Assembly: GCA_019694805.1 (NCBI GenBank)
Contig: JAIBBG010000002.1
Location: 124,001 to 188,000, forward strand
Reading direction: 5' to 3'
Source of the DNA: Flavobacteriales bacterium
GTDB lineage: Bacteria > Bacteroidota > Bacteroidia > Flavobacteriales_D > Sanyastnellaceae
DNA length: 64,000 nt
Below the pieces are notes generated by a model. That model saw nothing but the letters and a program-made list of their open reading frames with translations. It was not told the origin of the DNA and did no database searches. Made by a program: the position numbers and the translations under genes. Of the stretch, positions 26,009 through 34,574 are shown piece after piece; position 1 is the stretch's first letter; every line of letters starts with the position of its first letter.

Positions 26009-27025
26009 ATGAAATCGAAATTATACATATACACAAGTATTCTGATGATGGCGGCGACACTCCTCGCGACATCAAAAGGTAATGGACAGGATATGCATCT
26101 GACACGATTCGAAAATTGCACTCAGTTATACAATCCAGCTCTTACCGGACAATTTGAGCAAATGCTCAAAGGTTCAATTTTTCATCGTCGTCAGTGGAGA
26201 AATGTTACGAGTGGATATACCACAAGTGGTTTTGATGCGCAATACAAATTGTTGAGCCTTTACAACGACAACTACGCAGGTTTCGGATTGCTCGTTGTGC
26301 AAGATGAAGCAGGAAAAGCTCAGCAAAAAACTTTTGCTGTGAAAGGAACCGCGGCATATCACTTATTGGCAAGCCAGAACGATTTATTATCAGGTGGATT
26401 TCAAATTGGCTACCAGCAAAACAGCATTGACTTCACGGGGCTCGCTTGGGACGCTCAGTACAATGGGGTGAACTATGATCCCATGGCCGACGATCAAGAA
26501 AGATTCATCAGTACCAAAAGAGGTTTTGTTGATATCGGAGCCGGCATCAATTGGAAACACAAAAAGAAAAAGAAATTTACGCTTGGTTATTCATTCTTCC
26601 ATAGCGGGCAACAAATCACAATGGTTGCTAAAGGAAAAGACCGTCTCAAGATTCGTCAGGCACTTCAATTTTCATGGAGCAAGCGTTATCCTCATTTTGA
26701 TTTGAAATACGATGGACTCCTGCAACGACAAGCAGGAGCCATGGAAGTAATACTCGGTGCCACATTTAGCTATCGTATCGGTGATGATAGTCGATATACC
26801 ACAAACAGGACCTCAAGTGCTGCGGTTGCCGGTATGTTCTATCGTTCAAAAGATGCAGTGCATCCTTTCATTGGATTTGAATACAAAAGGGCTATCATTT
26901 TTTCTTTAGGGTATGATGTCAGGGTTGCGAAAATGCCGTACCTGGACAAACGTCCGGGTGGATTGGAATTATCCGTATCATATCTGGGATCCATCAACAG
27001 AAGAAGAATGAAGGTCGTACATTGA
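26009..27025 (+). CDS. PorP/SprF-family T9SS outer-membrane protein (cassette gene 7)
   Basis: 338 aa. Signal peptide, then QDMHLTRFENCTQLYNPALTG, the conserved start of PorP/SprF proteins, followed by alternating beta strands with RRQWRNV and GFGLLVVQDEAGK motifs and a C-terminal strand set ending YLGSINRRR. SprF-like proteins help export and attach large type B substrates such as SprB. It starts 2 bp after the giant repeat protein, the standard pairing. Last gene of the cassette. Confidence 0.92.
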   Translation: MKSKLYIYTSILMMAATLLATSKGNGQDMHLTRFENCTQLYNPALTGQFEQMLKGSIFHRRQWRNVTSGYTTSGFDAQYKLLSLYNDNYAGFGLLVVQDEAGKAQQKTFAVKGTAAYHLLASQNDLLSGGFQIGYQQNSIDFTGLAWDAQYNGVNYDPMADDQERFISTKRGFVDIGAGINWKHKKKKKFTLGYSFFHSGQQITMVAKGKDRLKIRQALQFSWSKRYPHFDLKYDGLLQRQAGAMEVILGATFSYRIGDDSRYTTNRTSSAAVAGMFYRSKDAVHPFIGFEYKRAIIFSLGYDVRVAKMPYLDKRPGGLELSVSYLGSINRRRMKVVH

Positions 27026-27151
27026 TTACAGTACCTGTAGCTTCTTTCATCCATGGTTATTCATCACCTGAACTCTGTCGATAAGTTCGTGTGATAAGCT
27101 TCTTTGGTAAGTCTATTCCGCTTTTTTTCGCATGGATTAATATCTACATCC

Positions 27152-28462
27152 ATGTCATCTTTTGAAATCAGAGGCGGTAATAAATTAAAGGGCGAGATCA
27201 TTCCTCAGGGCGCAAAAAATGAAGCGCTTCAAATCGTGTCTGCAGTGTTGCTCACACCTGAGAAGGTCACCATTTCCAATATTCCCAATATCAGGGATGT
27301 CATGAAACTCATCGAGTTGCTAGGTGCGATGGGAGTGGAGGTGAATCAAATTTCCAAGGATACATTCACATTCGAAGCAAAGAATGTGAATTTAGAGTAC
27401 TTGCTTACCGATGATTTTAAGAAAAAAGGAGGCGCATTACGCGGCTCGATCATGATCATTGGTCCTCTGCTTGCTCGCTTTGGCGTTGCCTATATTCCAG
27501 AGCCCGGCGGCGATAAAATCGGCCGTCGTCCGGTAGATACACACCTTCGCGGTTTCGAAAATCTCGGTGCCACTTTCGACCATATGAAAGATGAGCGTTT
27601 CTATAAGATTAACGCCAAAAATCTGCGTGGTGCTTATATGGTACTTGATGAAGCTTCTGTAACCGGTACAGCCAATGTATTGATGGCCGCATCGCTCACG
27701 CCTGGTCAAACCACCATTTATAATGCGGCTTGTGAACCATACTTACAGCAGCTCTGCAAAATGATTGTGAGTATGGGAGGTAAAATTTCAGGTATTGGTT
27801 CCAATAAACTCATCATCGATGGTGTAGATAGTTTGGGCGGATGCGAACATCGTCTGTTACCGGATATGATTGAAATAGGCAGTTTCATTGGACTCGCGGC
27901 AACGACTCAAAGTGAAATTACCATTAAAAACTGTTCAATTCCGGATCTCGGAGTTATCCCTGGTGTGTTTCGCAAGATGGGAATTGAAATGGAATTCCGT
28001 GGCGATGACATTTATTTACCATCTCAGGAATCCTATAAAATCCAGAGTCTGATTGATGGTTCCATCCTGACCATACGAGATGGAATATGGCCGGCATTCA
28101 CCCCTGACCTGATTTCTGTGGCCTTGGTGACCGCCACGCAGGCCAAAGGAAGCGTTTTGATTCATCAGTGGATGTTCGAAAGCCGACTCTTCTTCGTGGA
28201 TAATCTGATTGATATGGGGGCCAAAATCATTCTTTGTGATCCGCACCGTGCCGTTGTGATTGGTAGTAACCGCGAAACCAAACTCAGGGGTATTACCATG
28301 TCGTCGCCAGATATCAGGGCTGGAGTCTCGATGCTCATTGCTGCTTTGGCTGCACAGGGCAAAAGCACGATTCACAATATTGAGCAGATCGATCGCGGGT
28401 ATCAGGATATTGAAAACCGACTGAAAGCTATTGGAGCAGACATTACAAGAATTGAATCTTAG
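27152..28462 (+). CDS. murA: UDP-N-acetylglucosamine 1-carboxyvinyltransferase, Asp in place of active-site Cys
   Basis: 436 aa. Transfers enolpyruvate from PEP to UDP-GlcNAc, the first committed step of peptidoglycan synthesis. KNEA (residues 22-25) and the two EPT-fold halves are clear. The catalytic loop reads PEPGGDKIGRRPVD, so residue 121 (codon 27512-27514, GAT) is Asp where E. coli has Cys115. MurA enzymes with this substitution remain active but are insensitive to fosfomycin. ATG 27152 gives the family N-terminus MSSFEIRGGNKL; the frame is open 48 bp further upstream. Confidence 0.96.
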   Translation: MSSFEIRGGNKLKGEIIPQGAKNEALQIVSAVLLTPEKVTISNIPNIRDVMKLIELLGAMGVEVNQISKDTFTFEAKNVNLEYLLTDDFKKKGGALRGSIMIIGPLLARFGVAYIPEPGGDKIGRRPVDTHLRGFENLGATFDHMKDERFYKINAKNLRGAYMVLDEASVTGTANVLMAASLTPGQTTIYNAACEPYLQQLCKMIVSMGGKISGIGSNKLIIDGVDSLGGCEHRLLPDMIEIGSFIGLAATTQSEITIKNCSIPDLGVIPGVFRKMGIEMEFRGDDIYLPSQESYKIQSLIDGSILTIRDGIWPAFTPDLISVALVTATQAKGSVLIHQWMFESRLFFVDNLIDMGAKIILCDPHRAVVIGSNRETKLRGITMSSPDIRAGVSMLIAALAAQGKSTIHNIEQIDRGYQDIENRLKAIGADITRIES

Positions 28463-28549
28463 AAATTCAATACAAAAGAAAGCTTTGGCAGAATGTTTGG
28501 AAACGACTCGAAAATCATCGTTAATTTTAACCACTGAAAAGAAAGATTC

Positions 28550-29116
28550 ATGAAAAGAGTAATTTCAATTGTCGTTGTTGCACTGGCTGTTGTCTCTGTT
28601 TACAGTTTTACTGTAACCGAGGAGCCGGTTAAAGCACAAAAGATGGCTTCAAAGCCAGTTACCATCGGTACCAACATCGGTGATGAAGCACCGGATATCG
28701 AAATGGCTAGTATTGATGGCAAAAACATCAAATTGTCTTCATTGCGTGGGAAATTAGTACTTATCGACTTCTGGGCCTCTTGGTGTGGTCCATGTCGTCG
28801 TGAAAACCCCAACGTTGTCGCTGCCTACCAGAAATATCAGAAGGCAAAATTCAAATCAGCAAAAGGATTTGACATTTTCTCGGTTTCTTTGGATCAGAAT
28901 AAGGATGCTTGGAAAGGAGCGATTGAAAAGGACGGATTGGTTTGGAAAAACCATGTCAGTGATCTGAAAGGCTGGCAGAATGGCGCAGCCGCTGTATATG
29001 GTGTTACGAGCATTCCGATGAGTTTCCTTATCGACGAAAATGGCATTATCGTAGCAAAGAACCTACGTGGACTTGAGCTTCACAAGCAACTTGATATGCA
29101 TGTGAAGAGCCTCTGA
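28550..29116 (+). CDS. exported TlpA/ResA-like thioredoxin
   Basis: 188 aa. N-terminal hydrophobic segment (ISIVVVALAVVSVYSF) acts as signal peptide or anchor. Thioredoxin fold from about residue 43 with the active site WASWCGPC (Cys79, Cys82) and a cis-Pro region TSIPMSFLIDENG. Periplasmic redox or cytochrome-maturation type protein; target unknown. Followed by a strong terminator. Confidence 0.92.
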   Translation: MKRVISIVVVALAVVSVYSFTVTEEPVKAQKMASKPVTIGTNIGDEAPDIEMASIDGKNIKLSSLRGKLVLIDFWASWCGPCRRENPNVVAAYQKYQKAKFKSAKGFDIFSVSLDQNKDAWKGAIEKDGLVWKNHVSDLKGWQNGAAAVYGVTSIPMSFLIDENGIIVAKNLRGLELHKQLDMHVKSL

Positions 29117-29144
29117 TCCCACATTTGAATTGAACTACATTTGC

Positions 29145-29172
29145 GCCCCCGGTTTGTACCGGGGGCTTTTTT
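29145..29172 (+). terminator. terminator after the TlpA-like gene
   Basis: GCCCCCGGT (29145-29153) / ACCGGGGGC (29158-29166), loop TTGT, then TTTTTT. Confidence 0.92.
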
Positions 29173-29178
29173 ATGTTC

Positions 29179-29197
29179 TGGCAGTGGTAATCTGCCA
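29179..29197 (+). promoter_or_regulatory. inverted repeat before grpE
   Basis: TGGCAG (29179-29184) and CTGCCA (29192-29197) separated by TGGTAAT, about 20 bp before the grpE ATG. A possible operator or leader hairpin; it does not match CIRCE. Confidence 0.35.
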
Positions 29198-29217
29198 CTT
29201 TGACCCAAAACAACGTC

Positions 29218-29832
29218 ATGGCAAAAAACTTGAAATCGCGGGTGAGGAAAATATTCGAATCGATGAATAAGGACGAAATGAACGAACAAACTACACAACC
29301 GGAAGCAGAAGCTGCACTTACCGATGCACATAACCCTGATTTGGGAACACCGGAGACACCTGCTGATGCAGTTGTTGCTGTGGACGAAACAGATAAGTTA
29401 AAACAGGAAGCCGGCGAGTGGAAGGATAAATACATGAGACTCTACGCAGAGTTTGATAATTTCCGTAAGCGAAGCATGAAAGAGAGATCCGATCTTCTTT
29501 CAACGGCGTCTTCTGATGTTATCAAAGAAATGTTGCCTATTCTCGATGATTTCGATCGAGCTGTAAAGGCAAACGAATCAGTAGAAGATATTGGAATTAT
29601 TCGTGAAGGTTTTGTGCTCATTCATCAGAAGTTGTACAAAAGACTTGAAAGCAAAGGCTTGAAGCCACTTGATGCAAATGGCAAAACCTTCGACACAGAT
29701 TTTCATGAAGCCATCACCCAAATTCCAGCCCCATCTCCTGATATGGTTGGAAAAGTAGTTGATGAGGTAGAAAAGGGATATATGTTGAATGACAAAGTGA
29801 TTCGATTTTCAAAAGTGGTCATTGGTCAATAA
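29218..29832 (+). CDS. grpE: nucleotide exchange factor GrpE
   Basis: About 204 aa. Exchanges ADP on DnaK. N-terminal acidic, low-complexity region (residues 20-60), then the long coiled-coil helix [20 protein letters not shown], and a C-terminal beta domain with the GrpE end [23 protein letters not shown] 29218 preferred over the TTG six codons upstream. The dnaJ ATG follows 20 bp later, so grpE-dnaJ is an operon; dnaK is not in the window. Confidence 0.95.
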   Translation: MAKNLKSRVRKIFESMNKDEMNEQTTQPEAEAALTDAHNPDLGTPETPADAVVAVDETDKLKQEAGEWKDKYMRLYAEFDNFRKRSMKERSDLLSTASSDVIKEMLPILDDFDRAVKANESVEDIGIIREGFVLIHQKLYKRLESKGLKPLDANGKTFDTDFHEAITQIPAPSPDMVGKVVDEVEKGYMLNDKVIRFSKVVIGQ

Positions 29833-29852
29833 CAACACTGGAGAAAAACCAT

Positions 29853-30965
29853 ATGGCAAAAAGAGATTACTACGATATACTTGGCTTAAGCAAAGGGGCT
29901 TCGGAAGCTGAAATTAAAAAGGCTTACCGTCAGATGGCGTTGAAATATCATCCGGATAAGAATCCGGGCAATAAGGAAGCTGAAGAAAAATTCAAAGAAG
30001 CCGCTGATGCTTATGGCGTATTGAGTGACCCTCAGAAGCGTGCGCAATATGATCAATTTGGTCATGCCGGAATGGGTGGAGGCGGTTATGGAGGTGGTCA
30101 TCACATGAATATGGATGACATCTTTTCACAGTTTGGCGACATTTTCGGCGGAGCATTTGGTGGTGGTGGATTTGGCGGTGGAGGCGGGGGACAACGTCGT
30201 GTTAAAGGCTCAAATCTTCGCATCAAAGTGAAGTTGAACCTCGAAGAAATTGCCAATGGGTGCACCAAAAAAATCAAGGTTTTCAAACTTGTTAATGCGA
30301 ATGATGTAACCTACGATACCTGCGGAACATGCGGAGGTAATGGACAAGTGAGAAGAGTGACCAATACCATACTTGGGCAGATGGCCACTACTTCAACATG
30401 TCCCAAATGCCACGGAGCGGGAAAAACCATCAAAAGCAAACCGAAAGATGCAGATGAGAATGGTCAAAAACGAAGTGAAGAAATCATCGAGATCAATATA
30501 CCAGCAGGCGTAGGTGAAGGCATGACATTAAATGTTGCCGGCAAAGGAAATGCAGGTCCTTACGGTGGTATTCCAGGTGATCTTTTGGTGCAAATAGAAG
30601 AGGAGGAGCATACTGAATTGAAACGCGATGGTATCAACCTCTATTACGATCTCTATATCAATTTCGCAGATGCTGCCATGGGCGCTCCGGCAGAAATTCC
30701 GCTGGTAAAGGGCCGTGCTCAAATCAAAATCGAGCCCGGTACTCAAAGTGGGAAAATTGTTAGACTTAAAGGAAAGGGGTTGAAAGATGTGAATGGTTAT
30801 GGCCACGGTGATTTACTCGTAAATATCAATGTTTGGACACCGCAGAGATTGAATGATGAAGAGAAAAAGATGCTGGACAAACTCAGACAATCTCCGAATT
30901 TCAAACCGAACCCAACAGGAAAAGATAAATCATTCTTCCAGAAAGTGAAAGAGATGTTCCAATAG
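29853..30965 (+). CDS. dnaJ: chaperone DnaJ with half zinc-finger region
   Basis: 370 aa. J-domain with HPD (in [16 protein letters not shown]), a Gly/Phe-rich linker rich in GGG (about residues 70-110), then a zinc-binding region and two C-terminal beta domains. Only two of the usual four CxxCxGxG motifs are present: CGTCGGNG and CPKCHGAG, joined by [13 protein letters not shown]. This reduced finger is common in Bacteroidota DnaJ and not a sign of decay. The stop codon lies inside a terminator hairpin. Confidence 0.95.
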   Translation: MAKRDYYDILGLSKGASEAEIKKAYRQMALKYHPDKNPGNKEAEEKFKEAADAYGVLSDPQKRAQYDQFGHAGMGGGGYGGGHHMNMDDIFSQFGDIFGGAFGGGGFGGGGGGQRRVKGSNLRIKVKLNLEEIANGCTKKIKVFKLVNANDVTYDTCGTCGGNGQVRRVTNTILGQMATTSTCPKCHGAGKTIKSKPKDADENGQKRSEEIIEINIPAGVGEGMTLNVAGKGNAGPYGGIPGDLLVQIEEEEHTELKRDGINLYYDLYINFADAAMGAPAEIPLVKGRAQIKIEPGTQSGKIVRLKGKGLKDVNGYGHGDLLVNINVWTPQRLNDEEKKMLDKLRQSPNFKPNPTGKDKSFFQKVKEMFQ

Positions 30966-30980
30966 GAACATCTCTTCTTC
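30951..30980 (+). terminator. terminator hairpin spanning the dnaJ stop codon
   Basis: Perfect ten-base stem GAGATGTTCC (30951-30960) / GGAACATCTC (30965-30974) with loop AATA; the stop TAG is at 30963-30965. Followed by TTCTTC, so a moderate U-tract. Confidence 0.75.
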
Positions 30981-31003
30981 ATGTTTGATTCATGTGAAAT
31001 CAA

Positions 31004-32575
31004 TCAATGTTTCATGATGATCAAGCTTTGGTGAATCTCATTTCCATCTTTTAGTATTGCGCGAAATTCGTACTTACCTTCACTGAGGTTGGACGGCAAT
31101 TCAAATTGAGTGAAGTTGAATGCATTGGATTCTTGGATCACGATCTTGCCCATAGAGTTATACAACATGATTTTGCTTACTTCATGATGAGATAATCCAA
31201 ACAAGTTAATTGTTGAACCTGCACATGCAGGATTTGGTGATAAATTGAACGTATTTGAAGACACTTTTTCAATTCCAATTGTTCCTGAATTCAAATATCT
31301 GATCACTGCTACGTCATTGTTAGTACCACTAAAGGTTTTACCGGCAAGTATCATTTTACCATCTTCCTGAAGTGCAATTGCGTTTGCTTCATCAAAACCA
31401 GAGAAGACACTTTCCATCGATGAACCATCACCGGCAAAACCATTATCCGGTGTTCCATCATCAAGCACACGCATCAATAAGAAATCCCTATCATCCATAA
31501 AAAAGCCCCCTGATGTTCCACCTGCTAGGATATTATCATTTTCATCAAGAGTAACATCATAAAAAACGTCTTGCACGGCGAATTGAAAGGTCTGGATGCC
31601 ATCACCGCTGAACCCACTATCCAAATTGCCATCAGAATCCAGTTGAATGAGCAAAGCATCAAATGAGAAGTCAGGTAAGGTAGTGTATCCTGCGACAATA
31701 ATTTGATCCTGATTGCCAATCGACAGACCAAAGCCGGTTTCAACATATTCTTCAGAAACAGGAATAATTGTCATCCCGTCTGTACCGAAACTTTGATCAA
31801 TGCTGCCGTCAGAGAGAAATCGGGCAACCATAACGTCGAAATTAAATTGACCTGTGGAGGTAAGAGGAAGTCCTACATGGCCACATGCAACTATTCTGTT
31901 TTGCGAGTCAATTTTTACATCGTAGAATTTGTTGTCCGCTTCCAAAACTTCAACCTGTGCTATTCCGTTGTTGCCGAAGTCGGGATCTAGTTCTCCATTA
32001 TCCAATAGTCTTACTACTGTGGGTATATTTAGATAAGAGTCATTTGTCGCTGTTCCAGCTATGATGATTTTTCCATCTGACTGTACGGCCATGTTGTATG
32101 CAAAATCATCTAAGGGACTCAATTCATGCCTAGCAACACCATTGTCTCCGAATGTTTCATCAGGAGTTCCATCTTCATGGAATCTTAGAACAATACTCGA
32201 GAATTGATAGGTGGGATCAGCAGCAGCTCCTGCAATGGTGATTTTACCATCTGTTCCAACATGACAGGCGTATGCATAACTCTCTGTATAATTCTCTATC
32301 ATAATGATACCATCATTACTGAAGGATTCATCTAATGTTCCATCAGTAAGGTGGCGCATCACAATAAGTCTTCCTGCAAATGCCGCCGTTAATGATGTGC
32401 CAGCAGTTACAATTTTTTGATCGTTTGGCTGTACGGCAACACATTGCAGGTTATCCTGATTTCCGAAATCATAGGAAAACTTACCGTTGCCATTGAAGGT
32501 AGGATCCGGTGTTCCAGGTTGTGCAAGAAATTTTATCGATGAAAAAATGAGAAGTAGTGAGTAAATTTTTTTCAT
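31004..32575 (-). CDS. secreted delta-60 repeat protein, T9SS substrate
   Basis: 523 aa. Signal peptide MKKIYSLLLIFSSIKFLAQ. The body is a run of delta-60-type repeats, each with a DGTxDxxFxxxG core (DGTLDESFSNDG, DGTPDETFGDNG, NGELDPDFGNNG, DGSIDQSFGTDG, DGNLDSGFSGDG, DGTPDNGFAGDG) and an intervening strand LQxDGKIIIAG type; these form a beta propeller. Ends with a type A T9SS domain (FNLSPNPACAGSTINL, then LSEGKYEFRAIL). ATG 32575 is used: the TTG start further upstream overlaps the -7 box at 32591-32598. Likely exposed on the cell surface; ligand unknown. Confidence 0.9.
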   Translation of the reverse strand: MKKIYSLLLIFSSIKFLAQPGTPDPTFNGNGKFSYDFGNQDNLQCVAVQPNDQKIVTAGTSLTAAFAGRLIVMRHLTDGTLDESFSNDGIIMIENYTESYAYACHVGTDGKITIAGAAADPTYQFSSIVLRFHEDGTPDETFGDNGVARHELSPLDDFAYNMAVQSDGKIIIAGTATNDSYLNIPTVVRLLDNGELDPDFGNNGIAQVEVLEADNKFYDVKIDSQNRIVACGHVGLPLTSTGQFNFDVMVARFLSDGSIDQSFGTDGMTIIPVSEEYVETGFGLSIGNQDQIIVAGYTTLPDFSFDALLIQLDSDGNLDSGFSGDGIQTFQFAVQDVFYDVTLDENDNILAGGTSGGFFMDDRDFLLMRVLDDGTPDNGFAGDGSSMESVFSGFDEANAIALQEDGKMILAGKTFSGTNNDVAVIRYLNSGTIGIEKVSSNTFNLSPNPACAGSTINLFGLSHHEVSKIMLYNSMGKIVIQESNAFNFTQFELPSNLSEGKYEFRAILKDGNEIHQSLIIMKH

Positions 32576-32590
32576 GTGTGGATGTTTTTC

Positions 32591-32598
32591 CAAAACTA
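32591..32598 (-). promoter_or_regulatory. -7 box (TAGTTTTG) of the delta-60 repeat gene
   Basis: TAnnTTTG match on the minus strand, 15 bp before the ATG. No good upstream TTG at the normal distance. Confidence 0.45.
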
Positions 32599-32700
32599 AT
32601 GAAATGCTGAATTTTTCAGGGCTGTTTTATCCTCACAATTTGATTTCAAAATGATTCAAGACTTTATTTAAGCATAGTCAGACTTCAATACAAGAACTTG

Positions 32701-32715
32701 GTTGCATGATGCAAC
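32701..32715. promoter_or_regulatory. 15-bp perfect palindrome, possible operator
   Basis: GTTGCAT-G-ATGCAAC, a seven-base inverted repeat around one base, 50 bp before the start of the 32.8-kb T9SS gene. It overlaps a TTG that could be the -33 box of that gene. Confidence 0.4.
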
Positions 32716-32764
32716 GAGAGTGACTTCACTTTGATCATGTATTCAGAACCAAACACTTTTATTC

Positions 32765-33853
32765 ATGAAAACAAAAATCTCTTTCTTGTTCTGGATGTTG
32801 TCTGCTTTAAGTTCCTTTGCCCAATGTCCCAATATTACTGATGTTCTCATCACCGATACAGGTTCCGGATCGTACCATTTGGATGTGGTTGTTGAAAATC
32901 CAATGGGAATGACTTCTACAGGAACTTGGTTTTACTACCCATTTTCTGGTACCGGTGGAATGGGGGGCTATGCCTACTTCCCTTCACCGGGTGTATATCA
33001 AGTAATCATAACTGCCTACTTTGATGACCCCAACACTGCGCAAGCTGATGATTGTGTTGTCTCTTTTAGTTATGATGCATCCATCATCTGTGAAGCAGTG
33101 GACATTGATTACCCGGTTGTCACCATCGATGAACAAAATGACCAATTCATTGTAGTGACCTCAGTTTCCGGCGGCTCTCAACCCTATACATACAATTGGC
33201 AAACTGACGCACCATACTTATTGAATGGTGATGGAAGCATCATCGTTCCATTTACTGACGCCGGATATTTGAACGGAAGTGTTTCGGTAATTGATGCCAA
33301 CGGATGTTTTGCTTGGGCGCATGAATTCGGAGGAATTAATCCGAATGCTGAATGTGAGCTGAACGTAGATATTGTGGAATCGGCCGGTACTGTGCAAGTC
33401 AATATGGATTACAATCTTGGAACAAGCGATGTTTATTATCCCATGTACACCATTGACTACGGTGATGGAACAACGGAGTCTTTTTTTAATCAAACTTCCT
33501 TTACTCACACTTATATCACACCGGGCGAGTATTTGATTTGTGTGGATGCAACAAATGAATTGGGCAATTGTTCTGATAATTATTGCGAAAATGTGCAAGT
33601 CAGTCTTACTTCTGGCATAAATGATATGAGCTCGTTGAATTGGAATGTATATCCGAATCCTTCATCAGGTGAGTTTAAGATTCAGGCTGAGCTTGGGGCT
33701 GAAGTAACTGTATTCGAAGCTTCAGGTCGCATGGTTTATACAACCACCATGAGGGAAAATGATCAATTACAATTGAATTTTCCAGCCGGATGTTATGTGA
33801 TTAAACTGAAAGATGGTACTCGATCTGAGGTTAAGAGCCTCATCATTCGATGA
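32765..33853 (+). CDS. secreted PKD-containing protein, T9SS substrate
   Basis: 362 aa. Signal peptide MKTKISFLFWMLSALSSFAQ. Beta-rich domains with a SprB-like repeat (SVSGGSQPYTYNWQTD, then GSVSVIDANGCFAW), a PKD domain (YTIDYGDGTTESFF, FTHTYITPGEYLICVDATN) and a type A T9SS C-terminal domain (WNVYPNPSSGEFKIQ, ending VKSLIIR). Probably cell-surface; no enzymatic motif. Has its own terminator. Confidence 0.88.
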   Translation: MKTKISFLFWMLSALSSFAQCPNITDVLITDTGSGSYHLDVVVENPMGMTSTGTWFYYPFSGTGGMGGYAYFPSPGVYQVIITAYFDDPNTAQADDCVVSFSYDASIICEAVDIDYPVVTIDEQNDQFIVVTSVSGGSQPYTYNWQTDAPYLLNGDGSIIVPFTDAGYLNGSVSVIDANGCFAWAHEFGGINPNAECELNVDIVESAGTVQVNMDYNLGTSDVYYPMYTIDYGDGTTESFFNQTSFTHTYITPGEYLICVDATNELGNCSDNYCENVQVSLTSGINDMSSLNWNVYPNPSSGEFKIQAELGAEVTVFEASGRMVYTTTMRENDQLQLNFPAGCYVIKLKDGTRSEVKSLIIR

Positions 33854-33865
33854 TTTACTTTGAAA

Positions 33866-33898
33866 AAAAGTGGCCACAAGAATCTTGTGGCCATTTTT
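33866..33898 (+). terminator. terminator between the PKD gene and the CHAP gene
   Basis: TGGCCACAAG (33871-33880) / CTTGTGGCCA (33884-33893), loop AAT, flanked by AAAAAAAG and TTTTT. Its position rules out the upstream TTG start for the CHAP gene. Confidence 0.9.
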
Positions 33899-33920
33899 CA
33901 TTCACTTCGCAGTGGCTTGC

Positions 33921-33928
33921 TATTTTTG
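33921..33928 (+). promoter_or_regulatory. -7 box (TATTTTTG) of the CHAP gene
   Basis: TAnnTTTG match 13 bp before the ATG and directly after the preceding terminator, so transcription of the CHAP gene is independent. Confidence 0.55.
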
Positions 33929-33940
33929 TGTAAAACTCCC

Positions 33941-34531
33941 ATGCGTTCTAGATTGTTGAAATGGCTCGCTTTTGTCTTGGTTTTAATTTTTGGAATTTAT
34001 TGGGCCGTTCTTCACGTCAATATCAATCCGACGCATCATGTTGGAGAAGTGGTGGATGAGTTTCAAGGTGTGAAGGTTTATTACAACGGAGGCGTGAATC
34101 ACGTTGAAGAAAGAAATTTATCCGTTGACGGATACAATCTTGGATTGAAATATCAATGTGTTGAATTTGTAAAGAGATTTTACCTCGAACATTTTAAACA
34201 TCGCATGCGCAATAGTTATGGTCATGCCTTTGAGTTTTTTGACCGTTCATTGAAAGATGGTGACTGGAATAGCGATCGAGCCCTCATTCAGTATTCCAAT
34301 GGCAGCAGTACGAAGCCTGTTGAAGGAGATATTATCATCTTCGATCGTTATTTGTTAAACCGATACGGACATGTTGCCATCATATCACAAGTTTCAGATG
34401 GTGAAATTGAAATTGTTCAACAAAATCCAGGACCGTTTCATTCCAGCAGAGAGAAGTTTGAATTGCTAGACAAAAACAATAGGTTTACCATTGTCCATCC
34501 ACGTGTTTTGGGATGGCTTCGTCATTCATAA
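33941..34531 (+). CDS. CHAP-domain amidase/endopeptidase with N-terminal membrane anchor
   Basis: About 196 aa from ATG 33941. One hydrophobic helix (LLKWLAFVLVLIFGIYWAVL) then a CHAP domain: catalytic Cys in GLKYQCVEFVKRFY and His in YGHVAIISQ; Pro-Gly rich turn PVEGDIIIFD. CHAP enzymes cleave peptidoglycan peptides or glutathionyl-spermidine. A TATTTTTG -7 box at 33921-33928 gives a short leader. The end abuts a terminator. Confidence 0.9.
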   Translation: MRSRLLKWLAFVLVLIFGIYWAVLHVNINPTHHVGEVVDEFQGVKVYYNGGVNHVEERNLSVDGYNLGLKYQCVEFVKRFYLEHFKHRMRNSYGHAFEFFDRSLKDGDWNSDRALIQYSNGSSTKPVEGDIIIFDRYLLNRYGHVAIISQVSDGEIEIVQQNPGPFHSSREKFELLDKNNRFTIVHPRVLGWLRHS

Positions 34532-34535
34532 AAAA

Positions 34536-34556
34536 AGGCGACCGTTGGTCGCCTGA
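34536..34556. terminator. terminator hairpin between CHAP and pdhC genes
   Basis: AGGCGACC (34536-34543) / GGTCGCCT (34547-34554), loop GTT, preceded by a run of A. On the minus strand the run of A becomes a U-tract, so it best serves the convergent pdhC transcript. Confidence 0.8.
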
Positions 34557-34574
34557 TATCGAAAGAATGATGAA

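Noticed and set aside
18166..27025. prophage or integrated element
   Set aside because: No integrase, direct repeats or phage genes; base composition looks like the neighbours.
29179..29197. CIRCE heat-shock operator before grpE
   Set aside because: The inverted repeat is TGGCAG/CTGCCA, not the TTAGCACTC-N9-GAGTGCTAA element.
33860..33940. N-terminal extension of the CHAP protein from TTG
   Set aside because: The extension crosses a perfect terminator hairpin; ATG 33941 is the real start.
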